A stretch of DNA of 64,000 nt, from contig JARGXX010000096.1 of the NCBI GenBank assembly GCA_030374765.1, forward strand, positions 310,001 to 374,000, in the 5' to 3' direction. Below are positions 21,417 to 31,100 of this stretch, piece after piece (the first letter of the stretch is position 1; every line of letters starts with the position of its first letter). Made by a program: the position numbers and the translations under genes. The notes beneath the pieces were generated by a model that saw only the letters and a program-made list of their open reading frames with translations, was not told where the DNA came from and searched no databases. This DNA comes from Agarophyton chilense. Taxonomy: Eukaryota > Rhodophyta > Florideophyceae > Gracilariales > Gracilariaceae.

Positions 21417-21434
21417 TTCTAAGTCGGGAGACCA
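21417..21434 (-). other. Primer binding site of element B (tRNA-Tyr-like)
   Basis: In element orientation TGGTCTCCCGACTTAGAA starts 2 bp after the 5' LTR and is identical to that of element A. The complement predicts a tRNA ending TCGGGAG-A-CCA with CTAAG as the 3' T-stem strand, consistent with a eukaryotic tRNA-Tyr. Confidence 0.7.
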
Positions 21435-21436
21435 CT

Positions 21437-22352
21437 TGTGGAGCAAAACCCGGCGACGGGAAGTGCTCTCAAGGTGTTCGAAGCCTTGCTCCCTGGGGGA
21501 GGCAGACTCAGAGACAGAGCCCTCCGTTCCACCCGTAGTGTGGGGTGTAACTCCCACGGGGGATTCCGGCAGTACCGACGGAGGTGAGGGGTAGAAACCG
21601 TTGGATCGGGAATGGGTATGGGTATCCCAAAGAATGGGGGAAAATCCGGCGAAGAAGAAAAACGGGGCGAGGGTCGGGCACTAACAGGCACCGGACCCGA
21701 GAACCAGAAAAGGGGCGAAACAACAAAAGAAACCCAATACAGGGTCGAAAACCTGTCCTCGAAAGGAAACACAAAAAGCACGCAACAAGTAAGCAGAACC
21801 CCCACGGGGTATCGTGCACGCAGGTCGTCTGAGCCGTCCCAAGGGGGTGGTTGCACGGAACCCAAACGTGGGCACTCTCCAAGTGGAGTCATGTCCCCAC
21901 GCAGGCGTTGCTAACCAGAGCCCGTTCCGGGTTGTAAGGCCGAAACGATGGCGACGAAGAACCTCTAAAGGTATCGAAGACCAACCTTGGTTACCATTTA
22001 CTCTGAGCTTCGGACTGTTAGATCTCATCTCCCTAAGTAGGGCCCACTAACTAAACTCTACAGTAGTGCACACCTGCTCAGGGCCATACACGTGGAGATC
22101 CCACTGTCAGGGCCCAAAAGTCCAACGTTCTAACAAATATCCGAAAATCGGTGCCAAAATTAAGCCACGTGTATCACGGGGCCAATCCAACCATGGGCCA
22201 TCCGAATTTTCACTTCATAGGCGAACTCTAACCAGAAAACAGTGCCACCTCAGCACACCTTAGAGGGGATCATAGTCATAACCCTCAGAGGGTTCAATCC
22301 CCATTCTATGAGTTGCATCTTCAAGTATCCCCTAACTGGGCGTTGCTCTACA
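21437..22352 (-). repeat. 5' LTR of element B
   Basis: It has the same 916 bp length and ends as 10574-11489. Its inner end abuts the primer binding site, which identifies it as the 5' LTR of the minus-strand element. Confidence 0.9.
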
Positions 22353-23075
22353 TATATCAAAAGGTTCATACTGACTCGCCGTCCGGTTCGCCGCACCGAA
22401 CGCGAGATTGTGAGCCCAATTGGTTTGGGTCGTCGAAGGAAGTCCACCACTGCGTTGGTACGGGTCAGCCGGAGTCCCAATGGAGAACTCAGTCGCAGGG
22501 ACAGGCATACTGCGAAACCCAATGTTGGTAGGCGTTCGCGAAGTCGAGCGAGTCACCCTCTTCGTAATACCACCGCGTCCACGGCCACGGGATGGGCCGC
22601 TACCTGACATGTTTGGGAAGGCCGTAGCTCGACCCAACGAACGAGGTGATGACTCGACCTCCACCGCCGCGGTGAACACCAGCGGGTATTCATCCTTCTG
22701 AAGTAGACCCTCCTCGGTCTGTTCTGAGGAGACGGCCAACGGATCCAACCTTTCCGGTAGTACCGACACTGATCTTTCGGGTACAACAGTGGCCGGCGTG
22801 CGATCGCGAGAGGATCCAGACCTTTGAGGTATCGTGGAACTGGACCAATCCGACCTTAAAGGCATAACTGCAGGGGTATCAATCCCCTCGGAATCTCCGA
22901 CTTCTTCAACCTCAATGGTAACCGGCATCTCACGTCTCTCGAGCGCTGGTGCTGCTTGTGGGGACGACCCACCCCTTCGAGGTATCGGTGACGAATCCGC
23001 GATGCGGCTCGAGGTGCACCGACGTGGTACCAAATGGGTTCGAACGCGTGCGCAGAGGCGGCGCAATCCTGTCAT
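22353..23075 (-). pseudogene. Antisense ORF of element A, N-terminal part, cut by element B
   Basis: An ATG at 23075 opens a frame that reaches the TATAT duplication at 22353-22357 and then runs into the LTR of element B. It is Pro/Ser/Arg-rich with low complexity, like the first 110 residues of the antisense ORF in B; the last part (NWAHNLAFGAANR) may match VAWNSAHAMPLVANSRG in B. The frame at the cut does not join in phase with the C-terminal half at 10573, so an indel lies near the junction or the true frame differs. No domain is recognised. Confidence 0.55.
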
Positions 23076-23769
23076 TGCCGTGACGGTAAACCGAAATGCA
23101 AAACCGGAAAAAGGTCGCGTAATTACCGACGGGGCCTCTCAACACCAATAAGGTCTCACACCCGGAAGCTTCCACCACGGACCAAGGCCAACACCTCAAT
23201 GGTTGTATCGACGCAGGCTCAGGCCCCACCGGCGCCATGAGTCAATACTTACAAGGTAGACGAAACCTGAAAGGTCTAGAAGACAGGAAACCTTCGGGGA
23301 AAAGCCGGACAGCACGGTTACGGTCGCGACGCCGCCAATTAAGGGCAGCAATACCTGAAGGGTTGTCAAGCCGTACGAACGACCAGGCGGGACGGCGCGC
23401 GCAGGGAATTAGGAAGGAACGGAAGTTTGAGTAACCGGGAAGGGTGAGATACCAACCTGGTTAGACATGGAGGCTATGCGGAAGCAGAATCGCAAGCAAG
23501 CAGGGCCACTACCGAAAAGGTGTCCGCGAGCGCGCTAGATACACTGCATCGCCCTCATGAGAGTCACTACCTGAATGGTGGTCGCTCAATTAGGGCGCCG
23601 ACCTCGTCGTGCGCCCTCCCCAACCGACACTGGCGCCGAGTTCTGAACTTCAAGGGATCGCGCGCCGCGCGCAGACACCACTCCGATGCCCGCGCCACTG
23701 TCGCTCGCTACACCTCTATGGGTTGATGGAAGGAGACCCGGGGTGTGCCTCACGCGTAAGAAAGGGATC
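23076..23769. other. Internal region of element A before its 3' LTR
   Basis: There is no protein frame with a recognisable match. The short purine run AAGAAAGGGA at about 23758-23767, two bases before the LTR start, is in place to be the polypurine tract. The remainder may be a leader of the antisense ORF. Confidence 0.45.
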
Positions 23770-24378
23770 TGTCGTATAATGGCAGAAGGTCTGGCTTTTG
23801 AGGTTGTCAATATACTGCACTGACCCTGTAGGTGATGGATGCGAGGGATTATCGGCCATGCAGCTCCGGGCGAGCTACCATCTAGGTGTTGTCAGCCACG
23901 TGTAGTGTTGACATGTACCTTCTGGTTGAGTAATTGTTAGTACTTGTAATTGTAATTATATTTATTTTAGTACAGTAGTGGAGTGGCCACCTGGAACTGT
24001 AGCCAGTACTGGCTAGGTCTCTGACACTAGGTCAAAGACCGTGCCTTGCTGGCACCTCCCGGGTGATCTGGAGAGTGCAGTCCACTGAATATAGGGAACT
24101 GCACCTCCCCCATTCTAATCTGATAAAGACAGGCACCAGTTGGGTCACAACTATACCTTTTGGTTCATTATTTATCAATAAACACATAGTTTTTACCGCG
24201 CGTCGACGCCTACCATCTTTCACCTACACTTTATAGGCTAATTGCCCCGCCGTTTGCCCCTGCGTGTTTTCACGGTGCCCTGTTACCATCTAGGTTTATC
24301 ACGTCTACCTTCTAAGGTTGAGCGTCACCACGCTACCGAGACAAGATAGTACCAGACCCCAGAGGTGATTGTACGACA
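23770..24378 (+). repeat. 3' LTR of element A
   Basis: It begins TGTCGTA and ends TACGACA (7-bp inverted repeat) and aligns with 1564-2183. The base after it is not part of a duplication found at the left end. Confidence 0.8.
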
Positions 24379-25845
24379 CCGCTTTAATTCCTTGACTTTC
24401 TTCTAAATAAAAAAGGAATGCACCGGCTTCAACCTTTTGTCCTCTTTTCAAGACGGCTTATTGTAAGACGTAATGGTTTTGGCGAACAAGGAAGCCAGCG
24501 TTGACTCTATAGGGTTTGGATTGGGGCCATAAAACTTAACCCTTCAAACGGGCCCCGTTTTTCAAGATTTTCTGCGACAGAAGCAATATTATGAACCACA
24601 GAAGCGAAATGTTTTTGTTGGCTTCGCCGCAACGGCAACGCGTGGTGTATTACATCGTTTCTAATCATGGAAATCAATGTATTTCGAGCGCTGTGCGTTT
24701 CTGCGAGCAAGAGGGGGGTGAGTAGAGTTATGGAAAAGTTGCAGAATGCAACGAGAATTATTCTATAAAGAGTTATTACGGTCGAATGAAGACTGGGCTG
24801 CATTTAGAAGTGGCGTTTGTGTTTGTCGTTGGAAAAAAAGATTGATTCAAATGTTTGAAAATTTTGATCACAGTATACCACGAAGTATGCACATTGAAGT
24901 GAAAGGACCTCGCTTATCTGTAAGGTGCTGATGGGGGGCAGGGATACGACGACTCTTTGGTTTGAATAACTGATGTGGGCCGCATCAATTTATTCGTAGA
25001 CTAATCACGTGGTATCACGGCTCTTCGTATTTGGCCAATCATGTACTCTGATGTGCGCGTGGCGTTCACGTTTACTGCTGTTTAGACAGACCCTCAAGAA
25101 CGGGCCTCAGCATGTGGGTGTAAAACCCCAGATTTCGCATGAAACATTACAGTTTATTTAATGGAATTAGACAACATTAAACATGCGTTACGTTTCAAAA
25201 ACACTTTCTTTCATAGCTACATGTTGAAAGTTTTTGGGTGCGGGGCCCAGAGCCGTGGATAGCCGAAAGCCATATATTCCTTGTAGATAGACTTAAAGCT
25301 GTAAGTGGTACCCCTTTTCCGGCAGTTTGACAATCGTTTTTCATGGTTTGAGCTCTTAAAGATGATATTGTGCTTCAAAGAATTCTTTAAAAATTCTGGA
25401 TGGCAGTTGTAAAGCGACCGAAAGCTCTCGCTAACTCTTGTTGAGAACAGCAGTTAGTTTTTGCTGTTAAAATCATGCCATTTTTTAAATCCGCTAGTGG
25501 CTTTCCTCGACCCATTTTTTCGACTTTAAAGGATCTGTACTGTAACAAAGAGGATGTTGAAAGAGGTAGAGGCTTTTGCTTCATTGTATTAGCGCGCGCT
25601 TTTGTCTCATTTGAACTGTTTTACATTGTACTTTCATTGGATTTTGCAGCGCTATTTAGTAATCCGTGTATGAAAAGTTAAGTACTTGTGAAATATCTGA
25701 TTTGAGTCGTTTATACTATTGATAATGTAGGGATGCTCAGGCTGGAAGGATAAGTTTGAGGGAGAGGCAACATATTTCTGATAATCAGTGAGGAAGGAGG
25801 TGGCTTTGTTTAGGTGTCGCGCACTAGGTATTACGTCGTGAGCGT
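24379..25845. other. AT-richer intergenic region right of the retroelement nest
   Basis: The longest frame is 98 codons on the minus strand (24803-24507) without a recognisable match. I found no second half of the Tc1 remnant here. Nothing else is seen. Confidence 0.45.
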
Positions 25846-27417
25846 TTACATTGTAACACTGTCCAAAGAAGAATCAATTTCCTGCTGCAAAGCCTCTCCA
25901 GGTTGGCGTTCGTATTTGTGGCTGTGGTATTTAAGCAACACACACAGTTCCACGGAGAAGTCAAGAACTGCGAGGATCAGGGGGACGGCGATGTAAAGAG
26001 GGCGCACTCCGTAGCTCGTTGAGACATCCATAGTGATAATAATCCTCCGAATCAACCAAATATTCTCACCGGTGAGAGATTCCAAAATATGACGCGCATG
26101 CCATCCATTTCCGCCCCGCAACATGTTTAAAGTTCCTATTTTCGTCTCCTGGTAAACCACGACGGCTGCAGTTATAAGTGCCGGCGAAGATGTAGTCACT
26201 GCCACAAAAAAAATAGTGAAGCCGTCCAAAAAGACAGAACTCGTTTTGTTCTTCATCCATCTCGTAAAAGTCCGCGACACGAGTTTGTATATAACGACAG
26301 CATCAATCGCGAGTAATGCAGAGAGCACTGCTACACACACCAACATGAGGTCAATGCTCGTGGGTCGGGGAGAAAGAGATTTTTCTTCTGAAATAGCAAT
26401 ACGAGCTATCAACTGGTCAACGGCGTCGCTGGTTCTATCCAGTTGGTTCCGTGCCTCTTCCATTGCATTTTCTTGCACGCTATTTTTATTTTTCCTACTT
26501 TTCGAAATAAGAAGTGCTTGCTGCCATGGAAATCCGGAGCCAATCGGTGGATCAAAACTCCAGGAATTAGCTTCTTCCAACAAGTCCATGAAAGTATCGT
26601 TTTTGTCTAAAGGACGGATTCGAAGGTAAGCGCAAAAAGCCCTTCGGTCGTAATCGAGCCAGCTACTGCGATAGCAAGGTTTCGTAAACTTTTTTCGTCC
26701 ACAATTATTGTTGTTTGCATGCCAACATTCACTCCAATCGGATATTGGTGCCACGGCACCCATACAATCTTCACGTCTCGCCTCCGTGAAGCCAGCAATG
26801 TCGACTGTCTGATCTGGAGCACCCACGGAGCAGTCAACCCCAAGACGGCCGAATGTATCATTTCCAAGAGCTAAAGCGGTTGAAAAGTCTTGAAATGGAG
26901 AAGGAATCTCAAATGTTCCGTTTGCTTTCTTATGCATGATTATTGGCATTGGGAATAGACCTACCTCATCTTTCGTCGAGTAAGCACGTCGCGGCAACCT
27001 ATCCTTGCTGTTTCCGCGCCTCAGCACAATGATGGTTGAAGGTATAAGGCCGGAGGAGTTTGCGTAAAGGTAGTGGAGTTCCAAGGCTCTGGATCGTATG
27101 ACGAAGTTATCAATGTGGCCGGCCAGATTGGAGCGGAAGAATTTCCAAGCTGTTGAAGTTGGAAAGAGTTTTCTGTCGGTGGACTCTTTTATTTGGCCAA
27201 GCATTTCATCAATGCTTCGAATTAACTTTATGTTGGAAAGGTTTTCTTCATTTTCGTTGACTACAAAGAGACCAGGGGATATTAAATTGGCATCAAACGT
27301 GTCACGGGCAAATTGGTCCTGTTCAAAAAGCAAAGATGAGTTTGGCGATGTTTCACGTCCATCTGCGCTGAAGGCCAAGAAAAGTAAAGTGCAATAGCGC
27401 AATGCATGAGGTACCAT
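25846..27417 (-). CDS. Orphan secretory-pathway membrane protein
   Basis: The first ATG of the frame is at 27417, giving 523 residues in one exon; an in-frame upstream extension lacks an ATG. A hydrophobic N-terminus (RYCTLLFLAFS) acts as a likely signal peptide. The next roughly 320 residues look lumenal or extracellular, with NxS/T sites and several Cys (CMGAV, SECWHANNNNC, KPCYRSSW, RAFCAYL). A short coiled-coil-like segment leads into three or four hydrophobic spans in the C-terminal 170 residues (LMLVCVAVLSALLAIDAVVIY, FTIFFVAVTTSSPALITAAVVVY, PLYIAVPLILAVLDFSVELCVLL). The tail is acidic and cytosolic by inference. I do not recognise the family; the layout suggests a receptor- or channel-like surface protein. 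Confidence 0.75.
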   Translation of the reverse strand: MVPHALRYCTLLFLAFSADGRETSPNSSLLFEQDQFARDTFDANLISPGLFVVNENEENLSNIKLIRSIDEMLGQIKESTDRKLFPTSTAWKFFRSNLAGHIDNFVIRSRALELHYLYANSSGLIPSTIIVLRRGNSKDRLPRRAYSTKDEVGLFPMPIIMHKKANGTFEIPSPFQDFSTALALGNDTFGRLGVDCSVGAPDQTVDIAGFTEARREDCMGAVAPISDWSECWHANNNNCGRKKFTKPCYRSSWLDYDRRAFCAYLRIRPLDKNDTFMDLLEEANSWSFDPPIGSGFPWQQALLISKSRKNKNSVQENAMEEARNQLDRTSDAVDQLIARIAISEEKSLSPRPTSIDLMLVCVAVLSALLAIDAVVIYKLVSRTFTRWMKNKTSSVFLDGFTIFFVAVTTSSPALITAAVVVYQETKIGTLNMLRGGNGWHARHILESLTGENIWLIRRIIITMDVSTSYGVRPLYIAVPLILAVLDFSVELCVLLKYHSHKYERQPGEALQQEIDSSLDSVTM

Positions 27418-28241
27418 CGCGGGGCAATGCAAGCTTAGTCGTCTGCATGGAAAGAGGTGGGGGGGTTTGTTATCTTAGGTCCAAAAGATATAAATGATTT
27501 ACAAACGAGGTGTTTGGCATATTCTCGCTTTTCTCGATAGTGGTGTCTTATCTGTGTAGCAATTGTGCGGTTTCATTGATGTAGGCAGCCAAAGAAAACG
27601 AATGCTGTACTTGTGGTTTCTAGATGGTGCTGGAGACGGAGGTGCAAAGTACATGGATACTCCAGGCCGAAGGCAAGTAAGTGTTTACTGAAGGTCAGGC
27701 GGCTGTTTAATGAGAACCACATGTATACGATGATATGCGAATGCTTGGGACCTATTAATACCAGACAGGACACGTACAGTAACAGGTAAGGTTAAAGGCT
27801 AGACGAATACTACACTGTACGTCATGAAAGCATGCACGTTTCGCTTCGAAGAGGCGCAACGCAAACGCCAAAGAGGCAGGTCGGTAAGGTTTGCAATTTT
27901 TATCTACATAGTGCCTCAGTTGCGCATGGGGGAGCACACAGGAAGGATGATGAACGAGGTGAACTGGAAGACTTTTATGTGGTGGAAAGTCGGAGGAGCA
28001 CATGCAACACAGCAGATGGAGGTTGGCGAGGATTGGTGCTCACTGCGGCGCAATTGCGCACTGCAATGGGGGCATTGCTGTAGGCTCCTACGGGAGAGAT
28101 GTTGGTACAGTGGGGCGAAGATGTTATGTGTAGCATGGGGTTGCATGCTGATGACTACTATACTATTGCAACAAAGTCTCTGTAAGCGCTGAAGGGTAAG
28201 GGTTGAGAGTTGGCAGGCGGTGGTGAGACGAAGAGAAACAG
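27418..28241. other. Intergenic region between two minus-strand genes
   Basis: It probably contains the promoter of the gene at 25846-27417 and the 3' end of the gene at 28242. Overlapping short frames are seen on both strands but none is convincing. Confidence 0.4.
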
Positions 28242-29801
28242 TCATTTCGACAGCTTTTCGAGCATTGAGAGGGAAAAAGAGGAGGCACCGGCAGCCAGGC
28301 TGGTGGCGAAGAGAAGAATCATGACATAGACCCAAAACACAAAATAGATGGCCACAGAGATGAGTAGCCACTGGAGGCGACGAAAGCCGGTCTCGGCGGG
28401 AAGCGCATTGGTGGCGTAGACGAGGGCGACGACTGCGACGGCCTCCAGCACACTGAACACAACGGCGGTGACGGCGGGGCGGGGGGCGGAGGTGGCGGCG
28501 GGGAGGGCATCGTCCGGAGTGGCAAAGCGCATGAAAACAGCGGCCAGGGCGGCGTAGGCAGCGGATGAGCACACAGTCTTGTTGAGTAACAAGAAAAGGA
28601 CGGCGAGCTCGACGGATGAAAATAGGTTGGTGAGGCGCACGGACAGCCACCAACACATGGCGTTGAGGGCGAAGGCGGAGGCGAGCCATGCGAAGATGAG
28701 CAAGTCGTGCGGGACGAGGGGGGGGACGGCGAGGGGTTTGGCTCGGAATGCGGCGGCGGAGGGATGCAAGTGGTGGGCACGATTGTGCAAGGAGAGCATG
28801 GCGGCCAGAAAGGCGAGAACGGCGGCGATGTGGGTGAAAGGGTTGGCGGTGCGGACGTGGTGCAACTGGGAGCGGTAGCGGTACCACTGACGGTTGAGAT
28901 GCAGCAGGACAAGAGTGATGATGTTGGTGGGGCGGGTGAAGGGCGGGGAGGAAAAGTCAATGATGGTTTGAGGACCGCAGGCGTGGGGCGCAAGCTCCCA
29001 GCGCAATCTCGGGTAGTAGAGATAGTGCGGTATGGTGATGGCGGGCGGAAGACGCATGGGATGGGAAGCGGGCGAGGGCGCGACGGAGGAGGAGAAGGAG
29101 GAAGGGGAGAAAAGCGGGGCGTGATGCAGCGGGATGAAGCGGTTGAGAATGCAGGCGTGCGGATGCGGGTGGGCGGCGCAGAGGCGCGACACATTGGACG
29201 AAGGATGAGCCAAACGACGCAAGTGGGCGTGGGCGCGCGCACTGGGCGTGAGCACGAGCAGGTTGGTGGAAAAGGCGCAGGGCTTGGTGACGGGGGCACA
29301 AAAGACGCAGCTGAGCAGCGGGGCCAACGGGGAGACGACGAGCGAGTAGGGCGCGATGTAGATGAGCTTGGAGAAGTTGAGGGCGAAGAGGGCGAGGAGC
29401 GGCGAGGAGGAGGAGGAGGACATTAGGTTGTAATGGATGATGGCGTCGGCGCGCACGACGGCGCGTACGACGCGCGGCGATAGAGAGGGGGACGTGAGCA
29501 GCACGAAGGAGGCGTTGGGCGGCAGACGCGCGTTGCGGCGCGCCGAGAGCAGCGCGGTGCGCGCGGCGAGCAGCTCGGCGACGGTGGTGGCCGAGGTGGC
29601 CAGCGCTACGGCGGCGCGCGGCGCTACGTCGGCGCGCGGCGCTACGTCGGCGCGCGGCGCTACGGTGGGGCGCAGCGCTACGGTGGCGCTTGCGCTCGCG
29701 CCTGCGCACGACAGCAGCTGCAGCAGCAGCAGCAGCAGCAGCAGCAGCGGCAACGGCAGCGGCAACGGCAGCGGCAACGAGGGCGCGCTCGTGGCGGACA
29801 T
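28242..29801 (-). CDS. GT8-like glycosyltransferase-related membrane protein, DxD lost
   Basis: The ATG at 29801 opens 519 residues. A signal peptide with an unusually long leucine run (about residues 13-30) is followed by a three-fold APRADV repeat. Residues about 75-260 follow the order of GT8/glycogenin-like transferases: an ASFVLLTS strand, FSKLIYIAPYSLVV (145-156) where the family has KxIYLDADTLVL, FSTNLLVLTPS (177-187) for FNSGLMVLxPS, and ACILNRF (216-222) for DQGLLNxxF. The metal-binding DxD is APY, so catalysis is doubtful. The C-terminal half has about five hydrophobic spans (for example VAVVALVYATNAL, WLLISVAIYFVFWVYVMILLFA). Some GT8-like algal proteins are membrane-anchored; the assignment here rests on motif order alone. 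It is divergently transcribed from the Yvh1-like gene across a minisatellite. Confidence 0.55.
   Translation of the reverse strand: MSATSAPSLPLPLPLPLPLLLLLLLLLQLLSCAGASASATVALRPTVAPRADVAPRADVAPRAAVALATSATTVAELLAARTALLSARRNARLPPNASFVLLTSPSLSPRVVRAVVRADAIIHYNLMSSSSSSPLLALFALNFSKLIYIAPYSLVVSPLAPLLSCVFCAPVTKPCAFSTNLLVLTPSARAHAHLRRLAHPSSNVSRLCAAHPHPHACILNRFIPLHHAPLFSPSSFSSSVAPSPASHPMRLPPAITIPHYLYYPRLRWELAPHACGPQTIIDFSSPPFTRPTNIITLVLLHLNRQWYRYRSQLHHVRTANPFTHIAAVLAFLAAMLSLHNRAHHLHPSAAAFRAKPLAVPPLVPHDLLIFAWLASAFALNAMCWWLSVRLTNLFSSVELAVLFLLLNKTVCSSAAYAALAAVFMRFATPDDALPAATSAPRPAVTAVVFSVLEAVAVVALVYATNALPAETGFRRLQWLLISVAIYFVFWVYVMILLFATSLAAGASSFSLSMLEKLSK
29611..29690. repeat. 18-bp tandem repeat inside the GT8-like gene
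   Basis: GGCGCGCGGCGCTACGTC-type units recur in phase with the coding frame and encode the APRADV repeats. They show that the N-terminal stalk grows by unit duplication. Confidence 0.6.
29711..29749. repeat. CAG/CTG trinucleotide run
   Basis: CAGCAG units on the + strand are CTG leucine codons of the signal peptide on the minus strand. Replication slippage would lengthen or shorten the hydrophobic core. Confidence 0.7.
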
Positions 29802-29810
29802 GGTGCGGCG

Positions 29811-29994
29811 AGTTTCGGTTCGCGTAGCGAAAGAGTTTCGGTTCGCGTAGCGAAAGAGTTTCGGTTCGCGTAGCGAAAGAGTTTCGGTTCGCGTAGCGAA
29901 AGAGTTTCGGTTCGCGTAGCGAAAGAGTTTCGGTTCGCGTAGCGAAAGAGTTGCGGTTGGCGGAGCGAAAGAGTTGCGGTTGGCGGAGCGAAAG
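29811..29994. repeat. 23-bp minisatellite in a divergent promoter
   Basis: Eight head-to-tail units fill the start of the gap between the divergent genes. The first six are essentially identical (AGTTTCGG-TTCGCGTAGCGAA-AG) and contain the hairpin core TTCGC-GTA-GCGAA. The last two are a variant (TTGCGGTTGGCGGAGCGAAAG) that has lost the hairpin. The array begins 9 bp upstream of the ATG at 29801, so it overlaps the 5' untranslated region or core promoter of that gene. Confidence 0.9.
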
Positions 29995-30132
29995 CTTTGG
30001 TGGGGGCTACATGCGTGGCGGGACCATTACAGTTGTAAAAAGGAGCATTTAAGGCGGCGGAGGCAGGCGAGAAACAAGTAGGGAAGGAAGAAAACAAGTA
30101 AGGAAGAAAGGAAGAAGAAGACCAACAAGGTT

Positions 30133-30811
30133 ATGACGGCGATCGGACACAACGTGCTGCTGTCGGCGCTGCCGCAGCGCGCGCCCACCGTGCCCACCGT
30201 GTCGGTGCTGCACGCGACGGAGCGAGCGCTACTAGGCGACGACGCGCTGCAGCCGCCGCCCGAGCACCACGTGGTCATGTGGTTGAGCGCGCAAGCTGAC
30301 GCGCCGCTACTGCCCGCGCTGGACGCGCCGCTGCGCTTCATTCACCGCCACGCGCAGAGCGCGCCGGGCGTGCTAGTACACAGCGTGCGCGGCGAGTCGC
30401 GCTGCGTCGCCGTCGCGCTGGCGTATTTGTTACTGTCTCGCGACGCCACGGCGCCGTCGCGACGGCTGTCACCCCGTGCGCAGGTTGCTCTCCTGCTTGC
30501 CGACCTTCGTCGGTCGTACCCGCGCGCTCGACCTTGTTCCTCGCTTGTCGCCCAGCTCTCCGCCGTCGCCGCGCGGCCGCCAGACAGTCCCGCGCTGTAC
30601 AGCTTTCCGCCGGCGCGTGGCCCCGTGCTGCCGCTTGACGCGCACCAATTGCTCACGCTCCTCGCGCGTCGTCCGCACCCCACCGTGCACTCGCTGCTGC
30701 TGCGCGACCCCACGCCCGCCACGGCTGTTGCCTTGTGCGCGCGCTGCGCCGCCCCGTTGCTGTCGCCCGCCGCCTGTCTTCCGCCGCCCTCTTCGTCTTC
30801 GCCGTCTTCGC

Positions 30812-30842
<31 letters not shown>

Positions 30843-31062
30843 GTCGCCGTCGTCGCCGTCGCCGTCGCCGTTGCCGTCGCCGCCCGCGCTGCGCGTGCTG
30901 CCCATGCGCTGGATGGCACGCTGTCTCACCTCGCACAGCGCCGCGGGCCGCCTGTACTGCGCCTGTGGCGCGCGCGTGGGGCGCTACGACCTGCGTCCCG
31001 AGCTGGCCGCCCTCTCTCTTCTGCACAGCGCCCTGCGCTGGCGCTCGCCGCCCCCGTCGTCT

Positions 31063-31100
<38 letters not shown>

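Larger units (their letters stand above)
10574..22352 (-). mobile_element. Element B: young, nearly complete Ty3/gypsy chromodomain retrotransposon
   Basis: The element spans 11,779 bp between two LTRs of 916 bp each that begin TG and end CA, flanked by a TATAT duplication. It reads right to left: 5' LTR, primer binding site, gag, protease-RT-RNase H, integrase, chromodomain, then an antisense ORF, a purine tract and the 3' LTR. By eye the LTRs differ at eight positions with no indels (just under 1%), so insertion is recent. It interrupts the antisense ORF of element A. Defects visible: an in-frame TAG before integrase, Tyr in place of a catalytic Asp in integrase, a chromodomain out of frame, and a stop and frameshift late in the antisense ORF. 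It could still move if helped in trans. Confidence 0.9.
1564..24378 (+). mobile_element. Element A: old Ty3/gypsy chromodomain retrotransposon, split by element B
   Basis: The two ends are related LTRs of about 0.6 kb. Inside, on the + strand, lie a primer binding site, gag, protease, reverse transcriptase, RNase H, integrase and chromodomain, in the order typical of chromodomain-bearing Ty3/gypsy elements, followed by a long reading frame on the opposite strand. Removing element B and one target copy leaves about 11.0 kb. The coding part carries several stops, at least two frameshifts and an integrase-core deletion, and the LTRs have diverged visibly, including a roughly 25-bp length difference. 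No target site duplication is visible: the left LTR lacks the first bases seen in the right one. The copy is dead and older than B. Confidence 0.85.

Noticed and set aside
24507..24803. N-terminal half of the Tc1 transposase right of element A
   Set aside because: The 98-codon frame lacks the helix-turn-helix or linker patterns of Tc1 transposases.
27916..29709. Other long frames overlapping the GT8-like gene on both strands
   Set aside because: They are Pro/Arg/Gly-rich by-products of high GC and lack signal peptide or domain patterns.
29811..29994. CRISPR-like array
   Set aside because: The units are directly adjacent with no spacers and the genome is eukaryotic; it is a minisatellite.
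30342..31026. Long minus-strand frames opposite the Yvh1-like gene
   Set aside because: They consist of Arg/Gly/Asp repeats that mirror the GC-rich trinucleotide runs; shadows of the real gene.
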